Origin: Verrucomicrobiota bacterium
GTDB lineage: Bacteria > Verrucomicrobiota > Verrucomicrobiia > Limisphaerales > AV2
Assembly (NCBI GenBank): GCA_003218935.1
Contig: QHPA01000412.1
Span: forward strand, 1 to 6,032
Length of the DNA stretch: 6,032 bases
Direction: 5' to 3'
This document shows positions 1 through 6,032 of this stretch, piece by piece. Each line of letters opens with the position of its first letter. Position 1 is the stretch's first letter. Under the pieces are notes generated by a model that saw only the letters and a program-made list of their open reading frames with translations, ran no database searches and was not told where the DNA came from. The position numbers and the translations under genes are program-made.

Positions 1-184
1 CGGCGTCGGCGTTCAGTTGATGCGGCCTCCACGAGGCCTGGATGGTCATGCTGAACTGGCCGCGCGTCACCTGTTCTTCCAACGCTTCGATGTTGGCTTT
101 TCGCTCGAAGAGGTAACTGGTGACGCGGGCAACCACTCCGGTTTTATCCTTCCCGATGACGGTGATCGTGGCGAATGGTGTCAT
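1..184 (-). CDS. ACT-domain protein, N-terminus only; possible formyltetrahydrofolate deformylase (PurU-like)
   Basis: This is a partial gene: 61 codons from the ATG at 184-182 run off the left edge of the window. The translation begins MTPFATITVIGKDKTGVVAR and continues with SYLFERKANIEALEEQVT and then GQFSMTIQASW. This is the pattern of an ACT domain: strand, a G-K-D-x-x-G-[VI]-V-A turn and helix, then the A-N-I-E strand and a F-x-M strand. N-terminal ACT domains of this type occur in formyltetrahydrofolate deformylase (PurU, which releases formate from 10-formyl-THF for purine synthesis) and in stand-alone regulatory ACT proteins. The catalytic formyltransferase-like domain would lie beyond the edge, so the specific name is inferred. 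The ATG at 184 is chosen because the ACT fold starts immediately after it. The upstream frame stays open but reads as low-quality sequence. No strong Shine-Dalgarno sequence is visible. The gene is transcribed divergently from the secretion operon and is probably unrelated to it. Confidence 0.65.
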   Translation of the reverse strand, partial: MTPFATITVIGKDKTGVVARVTSYLFERKANIEALEEQVTRGQFSMTIQASWRPHQLNADA

Positions 185-381
185 GCGCGCTGAGAATGAA
201 GCGCATTCGCCGCCGATGCGGAAGCAGAAAATGGGCGGCCTGGATTGAAATTGCGACCTGCTGACAGCTCGATTGGCGCCGGCGAATGGCCAGCAGTTTA
301 CGTCCACGCGCAGGAAACGAACCCCCGGTAGTCGCGTCTAAATCCTTTGACCCTGACAGCAACTTTCTTTAGTTTCGCTTG

Positions 382-387
382 TATAAC
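382..387 (+). promoter_or_regulatory. Possible -10 element (TATAAC) ahead of the gspE-like gene
   Basis: TATAAC matches five of six positions of the sigma-70 -10 consensus and lies in the AT-rich stretch 26 bases before the start codon. Transcription would begin around 393-395, leaving a short leader that still contains the ribosome binding site. A good -35 hexamer at 16-18 bases spacing is missing. CTGACA at 353-358 matches five of six -35 positions but is 23 bases away, which is too far for a standard promoter. This is a weak candidate. Confidence 0.25.
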
Positions 388-398
388 AGGCTGTTGTT

Positions 399-405
399 AG
401 AGGGA
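399..405 (+). promoter_or_regulatory. Ribosome binding site of the gspE-like gene
   Basis: AGAGGGA is a purine-rich Shine-Dalgarno-like sequence ending 7 bases before the ATG at 413. An in-frame TAG at 398-400 sits directly upstream, so no longer start is possible. Together these fix the start of the gene. Confidence 0.6.
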
Positions 406-412
406 ACTACGG

Positions 413-2137
413 ATGCCGTTTACGTCCATTAAAACTGTTTTCGCCCAGGCTGCTCTGGCCTCGCCCGACGAGTTCAGTCAATGGCTCAAGGCGTGGCGCA
501 TCGCCGCGGAAAGCGGCTCGCAAGAGCCCCTGCTGGGCTTTTTCAGCCGCGAACGCGGCGTGTCCGAGGAGCAGTTCCTTCAGCAGCTGGGCCAGACGCT
601 CGGCTGGCCTTATTTGGAACTTCCCAAGCTGACAGTCCCTCCCGAGACCCGCCAGAAAATCTCCACGAAAGTGGCGTTTCAATACTTCGTCCTCCCCACC
701 CAATTTGAAAACGGCACGCTCCAGGTGGCGGTCAGCAACCCGTTCGACGCCGCGATGCTGAACGCGGTGCAATTCGACGCCCAGTGTCCAGTCCAGTTCG
801 CGCTCACGCCGCGTAACGAAATTGAAAAGGCGCTGAAAAAATATTACGGAGTTGGCGCCGAAACCCTCGATGAAATGGCCGAGGACGAGCCGATTGAACT
901 GCTCGTCGCCGAAGACAAGGAAATCACCGAAGGCGACCAGGAAGCGAGCGTCATCAAGTTCGTCAACCAGATCATCTGGGAAGCTTACAAGGACCGCTCG
1001 ACCGACATCCACTTCGAGCCGGCCGAAGACGAGTTGCGAATTCGTTACCGCATTGACGGCATTTTGCACCAGACGCCGATGCCGCCGCAGCTCAAGCGCT
1101 TTCAGGCGGCGATTATTTCCCGCATCAAAGTCATGTCGGGAATGAACATCGCCGAAAAGCGCCTGCCGCAGGACGGCCGCATCAATGTCCGCATCAAAGG
1201 CGAGGAAATTGACATCCGCGTTTCGACGGTGCCGACGGTTTACGGGGAGAGCGTGTCGCTGCGCTTGCTGACGCGCGGCAAGATTTTTCTGACGCTGGAC
1301 AAGCTCGGATTCGCCCCGGCGGACGAGGCGGCGTTGCGCGAAATCATTGTCAAACCGCATGGCATCATGCTGGTCACCGGTCCGACCGGGGCAGGCAAAT
1401 CCACGACGCTTTACGCCTGCCTCAGCACCATTAACTCGGTGCACAAGCGCATCATCACGATCGAGGAGCCGGTCGAATACGAACTGAAGGGCATCAATCA
1501 GATCGCGGTGCGTTCGGACATCGGCCTGACGTTCGCCGTCGGTCTGCGCCACATTTTGCGCCAGGACCCCAATGTCATCATGGTCGGCGAAATTCGCGAT
1601 CTGGAGACCGCCGAGATTGCGATTCGCGCAGCGCTGACCGGACATCTGGTGTTCAGCACCCTCCACACGAACGACGCGCCGAGCGCTTTCACGCGCCTGA
1701 TTGACATGGGCATCGAGCCGTTCCTCGTTGCGTCGTCGGTCGAAGCCGTGTTGGCGCAGCGCCTGGTGCGCACGATTTGTCCGCATTGCAAAACCGAACA
1801 GAAAGTCGAGCGGGATTACCTGATTAAGATCGGTTTTCCAGAGGACGAAATCGCCACGGCGAAATTCTGGCGCGGCGCCGGTTGCGACGAGTGTCGCCAG
1901 CTCGGGTACCAGGGACGGTTGGGCATTTACGAACTTTTGCTGTTGAACGAGGCAGTTCGCCCGTTGATTTTGAACCGCGCGCCGGCCTCAACCATCGCGC
2001 AGAAGGCCATGGAGCAAGGAATGCGCTCGCTGCGTCACGACGGTTGGAACAAGGTCAGGGCCGGCCTGACTACCATCGAAGAAGTGCTCCGCGTCACACA
2101 AACCGAGGAGCATATGAAAGGACTGGTGGAAGTCTGA
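413..2137 (+). CDS. gspE: GspE/PilB-family type II secretion / type IV pilus assembly ATPase
   Basis: This 574-residue protein is a complete hexameric AAA-like secretion ATPase that hydrolyses ATP at the cytoplasmic face of the inner membrane to drive pseudopilus or pilus assembly. An N-terminal GspE/PilB regulatory domain (about residues 35-145, with the typical LPTQFENGTLQVAVSNP segment) is followed by an acidic linker (about 150-175). The catalytic core has the Asp box (KDRSTDIHFEP, 193-203), arginine-rich EKRLPQDGR (248-256), Walker A GPTGAGKST (323-331), ITIEEPVEY (348-356), Walker B NVIMVGEIRD with Glu393 (387-396), and the His box TGHLVFSTLHTND (409-421). A CxxC pair at 456/459 and another at 491/494 form the zinc-binding tetracysteine motif of GspE and PilB; retraction ATPases of the PilT type lack it. 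Length is normal. The gene opens the operon and is followed after one base by the GspL-like gene. The sequence alone does not decide between a T2SS (GspE) and a T4P (PilB) role, so the symbol is tentative. Confidence 0.95.
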   Translation: MPFTSIKTVFAQAALASPDEFSQWLKAWRIAAESGSQEPLLGFFSRERGVSEEQFLQQLGQTLGWPYLELPKLTVPPETRQKISTKVAFQYFVLPTQFENGTLQVAVSNPFDAAMLNAVQFDAQCPVQFALTPRNEIEKALKKYYGVGAETLDEMAEDEPIELLVAEDKEITEGDQEASVIKFVNQIIWEAYKDRSTDIHFEPAEDELRIRYRIDGILHQTPMPPQLKRFQAAIISRIKVMSGMNIAEKRLPQDGRINVRIKGEEIDIRVSTVPTVYGESVSLRLLTRGKIFLTLDKLGFAPADEAALREIIVKPHGIMLVTGPTGAGKSTTLYACLSTINSVHKRIITIEEPVEYELKGINQIAVRSDIGLTFAVGLRHILRQDPNVIMVGEIRDLETAEIAIRAALTGHLVFSTLHTNDAPSAFTRLIDMGIEPFLVASSVEAVLAQRLVRTICPHCKTEQKVERDYLIKIGFPEDEIATAKFWRGAGCDECRQLGYQGRLGIYELLLLNEAVRPLILNRAPASTIAQKAMEQGMRSLRHDGWNKVRAGLTTIEEVLRVTQTEEHMKGLVEV

Positions 2138-2138
2138 C

Positions 2139-3438
2139 GTGAAGACGACCCGCTGGCATTCCTGTAACGTTCTCCAGGCCGGCACCGACGCCCGCCGGCT
2201 CTGGCAATTCGCGACCGGCAACAGTCAGGTCGCTTTGAGCGCCGAACAACGGCTGGTCTCATCCGCTCCCCTGCCTGCCAGGCTGATCACGAAGGACTGG
2301 CGCACACTTTGGCAGAAGAAGCTGAACATCGCCTGGCTACCGGCTGAGCAGGTTTTCCTCCGCATAGTTCACCTGCCGAAATGCGAGCCGGAAGAATTGC
2401 GTTCCATGGTGGAGCTGCAACTGGAAAAGCTTTCGCCGTTGCCGGTCAACCAGATCGTCTGGAGCTTCGAGGTGGTCCCGCAGTCCTCCGGCGAACTGCG
2501 AACGGTGATTGTGATCATTGCCGAACGCAGTCTCGTGGAGGATTTCCTCGGCAAACTGGAAAGCGCTGGTTACCTGGCCGATCGGCTCGAACTGCCGTTT
2601 CTGCACCAGTTGTTAACCACGTCGATTGACGGCGACGGCGTCTGGATTTATCTCCAGCCCGCCGAAGCCAGGACTCTTTACCTGACGGCCTGGTGGTGCG
2701 GCGGAACGCTGCAGCAGGTGAACCTGTTGAATCTTCCCGCCGGCGAAGCGGGCGCGGCGGCACTGGGCGCTCAACTCAATCAGATTGCGTGGGCGGGAGA
2801 AATCGAAGGCTGGCTGGCGTCGCCGCCACGCTGGCATCTCGTCGCGGACCACGCCGGTGCCGCCGGTTGGGAGTCGGCACTGCGCCAGTGGGCCAGCGAA
2901 CCAATTGATCTGGTTCCACCCCTGGCGACGCAAGCGCTGGCGGCGTTGACCGCACAACGCGCTGCTCGATCCGAGAGCAAAGCGAATTTGTTGCCCCCGG
3001 AATTCTCGGCGCGTTATCAGCAGCAGTTCATTGACCGGCTCTGGATGCGCGGCCTGGGCGCGTTGACGCTCGTTTACATGGCCGCTGTTTTGATTTACTT
3101 TGGCGCGCTGTACGTCCTGAAATATAAGGCGGGCAAAGTGCAGGATCAGGTGACCGCGTTGAGCGCCAAATACACCGACGCGCTGCAATTGAAGGAACGC
3201 GTGCGCATCCTGCAGGAGCAGGTCAACCTTAAATTCGCCGCGCTCGACTGCTGGAAGGTCGCCTCCGAACTGTTGCCGCCGGAAGTGACGCTCACCTCGT
3301 TTTCCTTTTCCAAGGGGATCAGACTCTCGCTGCGTGGCAACACCTCCGCCGACGACCAACCCGTACAACATCGCCATCAACGGAAACACGGCGGCCTGGA
3401 GCTTCGAGTGCACGCTGCAACCAGGCCAGAACGAATGA
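2139..3438 (+). CDS. GspL-like (PilM+PilN-type) inner-membrane assembly protein, C-terminus frameshifted
   Basis: GTG start one base after the gspE stop, with GTGGAAG ending 6 bases upstream as a ribosome binding site. Residues 1 to about 285 are a cytoplasmic PilM/GspL-like region: VFLRIVHLPKCEPEELRSMV at 72-91 and TVIVIIAERSLVEDFL at 122-137 resemble the actin-like fold, but no nucleotide-binding D-[IL]-G-[ST] motif is seen. One membrane helix (about 305-327) is followed by a coiled-coil-like stretch (330-365) and a PilN-like periplasmic part (LLPPEVTLTSFSFSKGIRLSLRG, 378-400). GspL proteins bind the ATPase and anchor it to the membrane, and pair with GspM. After about residue 406 the frame of the start reads basic, His-rich nonsense. 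The +1 frame instead reads NPYNIAINGNTAAWSF and ends ECTLQPGQNE with a TGA at 3436-3438, a typical final strand. The end given is that stop, so joining the two frames needs a frame change near 3340-3365, giving about 432 residues. Read literally, the starting frame continues to 4064 as a 641-residue GspL-GspM fusion. Confidence 0.75.
3340..3365 (+). other. Inferred frame-change site inside the GspL-like gene
   Basis: The coding frame moves from the frame of the 2139 start to the next (+1) frame somewhere here. Before it, ...LSLRGNTSADD is sensible PilN-like sequence. After it, only the +1 frame gives sensible sequence and a well-placed stop. A one-base insertion or a loss of 2 (mod 3) bases would explain it. 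Fewer than 20 residues separate LSLRG from the terminal WSF strand, less than the helix-plus-strand I expect from PilN-like folds, so a larger deletion is more likely than a single-base error. A GACGAC repeat lies at 3351-3356. Assembly error and real mutation cannot be told apart here. Confidence 0.7.
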
Positions 3439-4064
3439 CCACGCTGCTCGACAGATTGAATTTGAGGCCGCAGGAACGGCGTCTGGTGGTCATGGCCGCG
3501 GCCGTGCTTTTTCTGGTGCTCCAATTCTGGCTCGTCTGGCCGCACTTCAAGGAATGGGGCCAGACCAAAGCGGCGATGGACAAGGCCGAAAAAACGCTCC
3601 TCACCTACCGGACCGTCCTCGCGCAAACCAACGAGTACCGAGCCAAACTGGAGAAGCTCGAGAGCCAGAGTAATACCGGTTTGCTGACGCCGGAACAGGT
3701 CGGTCGCCAGTTGATGGACCGCATCGGCGCGCAAGCACGCGACAGCCAGGTCAGTTACAGCCGCCTCAACCCTCTGCCCCGAAGTAGTGCCGCCAAACCC
3801 AACGAATTTTTCGAGGAACAGACCGTCGATCTCGGTGTTAACCCCACTGGCGCCAGAGAGCTGGTCGATTTTCTGGTCGCTATCGGGAACAGCGATTTGA
3901 TGGTCCGCGTCAAGGAACTGAGCCTCAATCCGGACCCTGGCGGATTCAAGCTGATGGGATCTATGAAACTCGTTGCCAGTTTTCAGAAGAAGAGCTCGCT
4001 CGCCCCGGCCACGGTCAAACCGCCCGCCGCCAGGCCCGCGGCCTTAAGCTCAACCAAACCGTGA
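3435..4064 (+). CDS. GspM/PilO-like inner-membrane assembly protein
   Basis: This 209-residue protein starts at ATG 3435, which overlaps the GspL-like stop in the tetranucleotide ATGA; that overlap is typical of translational coupling. It has a short basic cytoplasmic N-terminus (MTTLLDRLNLRPQERR), one membrane helix (about 17-36, ending VWPHF), a coiled-coil-like stretch rich in Lys/Glu/Leu (about 40-78), a periplasmic alpha/beta domain (about 85-183, including TVDLGVNPTGARELVDFL and VRVKELSLNPDP), and a Pro/Ala-rich tail (188-209). This bitopic layout and size match GspM and PilO, which dimerise with GspL/PilN in the periplasm to link the ATPase and the secretin. It is in the same frame as the upstream GspL-like start only because of the frame change in that gene. 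A literal fusion would put two membrane helices before this domain and leave it in the cytoplasm, contrary to the family. Only a weak AGG lies upstream (3423-3425). Confidence 0.8.
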   Translation: MTTLLDRLNLRPQERRLVVMAAAVLFLVLQFWLVWPHFKEWGQTKAAMDKAEKTLLTYRTVLAQTNEYRAKLEKLESQSNTGLLTPEQVGRQLMDRIGAQARDSQVSYSRLNPLPRSSAAKPNEFFEEQTVDLGVNPTGARELVDFLVAIGNSDLMVRVKELSLNPDPGGFKLMGSMKLVASFQKKSSLAPATVKPPAARPAALSSTKP

Positions 4065-6032
4065 AGCGAAATAACCCCAACTCAGCCAATCCCGTGAAGA
4101 CAGTTCATGTTCTGCTGCTCTTTTCGCTCCTGGCCGCACAAACGCTGGCGCAGGCCCCGCCTCCCTCACCCAACGCGGCCACGAACAACGTGACCGCTGC
4201 CATCAACGCAGCACCAACCAACGTCGCCATCACCGCTACCAATCTGGATGCCCGACGAAAGGCCTTGCTGCGAAGCATTACGAATCGTGCCCCGCGCTTG
4301 AACACCAACGTCACCGTTTTGCCGGCGCCACAAGTGCTGGTTGCGGCCACGAACATCGTCGCCGCGCCCGGGACAAACGCGAACCCGGCCGCCAACGTCG
4401 CCGCGCAGGTCGCGGCTCCGGCGCCGGCCAATCCTCCGGCTTCGCCCACGCTGGATCAAATCTTTGAAGAATACTCCGAAATCACAGGACGAACGGTACT
4501 GCGCTCAGCCTCCCTGGCGGCCACACCGATCACCATCATCACCGCCTCCCCGTTGACGCGCAAGGAGGCGATCCAGGCGCTCGACGGCGCGCTCGCGCTG
4601 AACAATATCAGTATGATCAAACAGGGAGAAAAATTCGTGAAAGCCGTTGTTGCAGCCGAGGCGCCCCTGCACGGGGCCGCTATTTCCAAACTCCAGGACG
4701 GCGAGTACCCCGATGCGGAACAGTTCGTCACACACATCGTGCAATTGAAGGTCGCCAAACCGTCCGAACTGGCGCCGCTCCTCGCAACGTTTACCAGAAT
4801 TCAGGGCGGCATCGTCCCCATCGAATCCAACCAGATTCTTGTGATCCGGGACTATGCATCGAACATCAAGCGCATGTTGGAGTTGATCGAACAAATCGAT
4901 GTGACACCTGAGTCTGACTACAAGCTGGAAGTTATCCCTATCAAGTATGGCAAGGTGACGGACCTGTACGACACGATGAGCGCGCTGGTCTCTGGGGGCG
5001 GCGGCGGCGGCGGTTATGCCGGTGGCACGCGCACCAGCGCAGCCCAGCAACGTCGAGCCGGGCAGCTCCCTGGCGCTGGAGGAGCCTTCGGCACGAGCGG
5101 CCGATACGGCGCTTACGGCAGCCGCGGCGGCACGGGTTTTGGCCAACCGCAGGCCAATCAGCCTCTCACGGCCACCGGCGCGCAACCTGGAGCCACCCCA
5201 GGCACCTCATTTCAGGATCGCTTGAGGCAGATTGTGAACAGGGCCGCTGGCGCTTCCGAGGTCCAATTGCTGGCGGATGCGCGAATCGTTCCCGACGAAC
5301 GCTCCAATTCCCTGATTGTTTACGCCAGCAAACAGGACATGCAAATGCTCACCAACATCGTCTCAAAGGTGGACGTGCTGCTCGCCCAGGTGCTCATTGA
5401 GGGTGTCGTGTTGTCCGTCTCCTTGACCGACGAGAACAGCCTCGGCATCAGTTGGGTGCAGAAGCCGGTCAGCTTCGGCAATAATACAGTCGGGACCGGT
5501 GTAATCAAGAACGGTCCCGGGTTTCTCACCAATATCGCCAATATCGCGAGCATCGCCAGTTCACTGTCCCCCGGTTTCAGTTATTTTGGATCGCTCGGCA
5601 AGAACTTCGACGTCTCCCTCAATGCCTTGGCCACGTCCGGTCGGGTCAGGATTCTGCAACGACCGCGCATCCAGACCTCGCACGCGACCAGAGCAGATTT
5701 CTTTACCGGCTCGAGCGTCCCGTTCGTCAGCGGCGTCAACTACTACGCCTATGTCGGCTCCGGAACTCAATCATCCCAGATTCAAACAGTCGAGGTCGGC
5801 GTCACCTTGGGCGTCACACCGTATATCACCCCGGACGGTCTGGTGGTGATGGAGGTTGACCAGGAAATCAGTTCCATCGACAAGACCCTGACCATCGATG
5901 GCAATCCGGTGCCCCAGACCGCCACCCGCCATGCCGGCGCCACGCTTTCGGTCCACGACAACGAAACGATCATGCTCGGCGGTTACATTGAGGACAACCG
6001 GATCACCGGCAAATCCGGTGTGCCGATCCTCA
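4061..6032 (+). CDS. gspD: GspD/PilQ-family secretin, C-terminus cut by window edge
   Basis: Outer-membrane secretin that forms the exit channel of the system; 657 codons are present. The GTG at 4061 overlaps the GspM stop as GTGA. A second GTG at 4094 (residue 12) directly precedes a classic signal peptide (VKTVHVLLLFSLLAAQTLA, cleavage near residues 30-32) and is an equally possible start. After a spacer rich in Ala, Asn, Thr and Pro (33-130) come an N0-like domain (131-195, with EITGRTVLRSASL), an N1 domain (about 219-280, VQLKVAKPSELAPLL to LELIEQID), and a further N-domain starting at 287 that is interrupted by a Gly-rich insert (312-383) and resumes with LRQIVNRAAG and VPDERSNSLIVYAS. 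The secretin core begins near 443 (QVLIEG) and includes VTLGVTPYITPDGLVVMEV (581-599) and TIMLGGYIEDNR. The window ends at GVPIL, the beginning of the G-x-P-x-L-x-x-I-P-x-L-G secretin signature. The frame is unbroken throughout. T2SS GspD versus T4P PilQ cannot be settled here. Confidence 0.92.
   Translation, partial: MKRNNPNSANPVKTVHVLLLFSLLAAQTLAQAPPPSPNAATNNVTAAINAAPTNVAITATNLDARRKALLRSITNRAPRLNTNVTVLPAPQVLVAATNIVAAPGTNANPAANVAAQVAAPAPANPPASPTLDQIFEEYSEITGRTVLRSASLAATPITIITASPLTRKEAIQALDGALALNNISMIKQGEKFVKAVVAAEAPLHGAAISKLQDGEYPDAEQFVTHIVQLKVAKPSELAPLLATFTRIQGGIVPIESNQILVIRDYASNIKRMLELIEQIDVTPESDYKLEVIPIKYGKVTDLYDTMSALVSGGGGGGGYAGGTRTSAAQQRRAGQLPGAGGAFGTSGRYGAYGSRGGTGFGQPQANQPLTATGAQPGATPGTSFQDRLRQIVNRAAGASEVQLLADARIVPDERSNSLIVYASKQDMQMLTNIVSKVDVLLAQVLIEGVVLSVSLTDENSLGISWVQKPVSFGNNTVGTGVIKNGPGFLTNIANIASIASSLSPGFSYFGSLGKNFDVSLNALATSGRVRILQRPRIQTSHATRADFFTGSSVPFVSGVNYYAYVGSGTQSSQIQTVEVGVTLGVTPYITPDGLVVMEVDQEISSIDKTLTIDGNPVPQTATRHAGATLSVHDNETIMLGGYIEDNRITGKSGVPIL
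4994..5209 (+). repeat. Gly-rich low-complexity insert in the secretin, starting with a GGC-repeat tract
   Basis: Codons for seven consecutive glycines (4994-5014, one GGG, five GGC, one GGT) open a 72-residue stretch rich in Gly, Ala, Thr, Gln, Arg and Pro that interrupts a periplasmic N-domain between MSALVS and FQDRLRQIV. The near-perfect GGC repeat is prone to slippage. The stretch looks like a flexible loop and not a folded unit. Confidence 0.7.

Larger units (their letters stand above)
185..412. other. Divergent intergenic region
   Basis: These 228 bases separate the ACT-domain gene (leftward) from the gspE-like gene (rightward), so promoters for both should lie here. An open frame covering part of it on the - strand overlaps the ACT gene in another frame and has no recognisable domain. 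GC-rich sequence near 185-330 gives way to a more AT-rich stretch at 340-400 just ahead of gspE, as expected for a promoter region. No tRNA, convincing terminator or operator was recognised. Confidence 0.6.

Noticed and set aside
258..296. CTGCTG (258-263) and CAGCAG (291-296) as a terminator or operator
   Set aside because: The six-base arms are separated by 27 bases, there is no T-run, and no symmetric core was found between them.
144..362. 72-codon open frame on the - strand in the left intergenic region
   Set aside because: It overlaps the ACT-domain gene in another frame, and its sequence (Arg/His-rich) shows no domain, while the ACT frame does.
185..412. Sigma-54 promoter (GG-N10-GC type) controlling the operon
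   Set aside because: Sigma-54 control is known for some pilus genes, so I looked for a TGGCAC-N5-TTGC-like element, but no convincing match was found.
407..1786. 459-codon open frame on the - strand opposite the gspE-like gene
   Set aside because: It lies wholly antisense to a gene with every expected ATPase motif. Its translation is rich in Arg, His, Gln, Asp and Leu with no recognisable domain, as expected from the mirror of a GC-rich coding frame.
3340..3365. Programmed +1 ribosomal frameshifting to make the full GspL C-terminus
   Set aside because: No slippery stop-containing site or stimulatory structure was recognised, and the missing helix and strand argue for a deletion instead.
2613..3734. 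373-codon open frame on the - strand opposite the GspL/GspM-like genes
   Set aside because: It is antisense to recognisable membrane-assembly proteins, of biased composition, and without domain features. Its openness across the frame-change site is not evidence of coding.
2139..4064. A genuine 641-residue GspL-GspM fusion protein
   Set aside because: The linker frame reads nonsense, the other frame gives a proper C-terminus and a stop overlapping the next start, and the topology of the fusion would misplace the GspM domain. Kept as a possible alternative only.
4505..5185. 226-codon open frame on the - strand opposite the secretin
   Set aside because: It is the reverse of the Gly/Ala-rich secretin coding sequence and has no domain of its own; the + strand frame is clearly the real one.

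Overview
The window holds the start of a type IV filament / type II secretion (T2SS-like) assembly operon on the + strand, plus the 5' end of a divergent gene on the - strand. High GC coding density, 4-base gene overlaps, a PilM/PilN-like protein followed by a PilO/GspM-like protein, and a secretin with Ala/Asn/Thr/Pro-rich and Gly-rich low-complexity spacers together suggest a Gram-negative, diderm bacterium. My best guess is Verrucomicrobiota (Limisphaerales/Pedosphaera-like). That assignment rests on general resemblance and is not proven by the sequence.

Layout: (1) 1-184, - strand, N-terminus of an ACT-domain protein resembling formyltetrahydrofolate deformylase, cut by the window edge. 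(2) 185-412, divergent intergenic region with a possible -10 element and a clear ribosome binding site for the next gene. (3) 413-2137, GspE/PilB secretion or pilus-assembly ATPase, complete, with all catalytic boxes and the tetracysteine zinc motif. (4) 2139-3438, GspL-like protein (PilM-like cytoplasmic part, one membrane helix, PilN-like periplasmic part) whose C-terminus is broken by a frame change near 3340-3365. (5) 3435-4064, GspM/PilO-like protein. (6) 4061-6032, GspD/PilQ-family secretin, cut by the right edge just where the conserved secretin signature begins.

The four + strand genes are packed with 1-base or overlapping junctions (TGA-C-GTG, ATGA, GTGA) and look like one translationally coupled operon. 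GspE would power assembly from the cytoplasm, the GspL-like protein would tie the ATPase to the inner membrane, the GspM-like protein would pair with it in the periplasm, and the secretin would form the outer-membrane channel. No platform protein (GspF/PilC), pseudopilin, prepilin peptidase, or GspC/PilP is visible, so they must lie outside the window or be absent.

The most notable point is that genes 4 and 5 appear as one 641-codon open frame only because of a frame change in gene 4. The true GspL C-terminus and its stop are visible in the +1 frame, with the stop overlapping the GspM start codon. The machinery itself is a known type; I see no evidence for a wholly new system.
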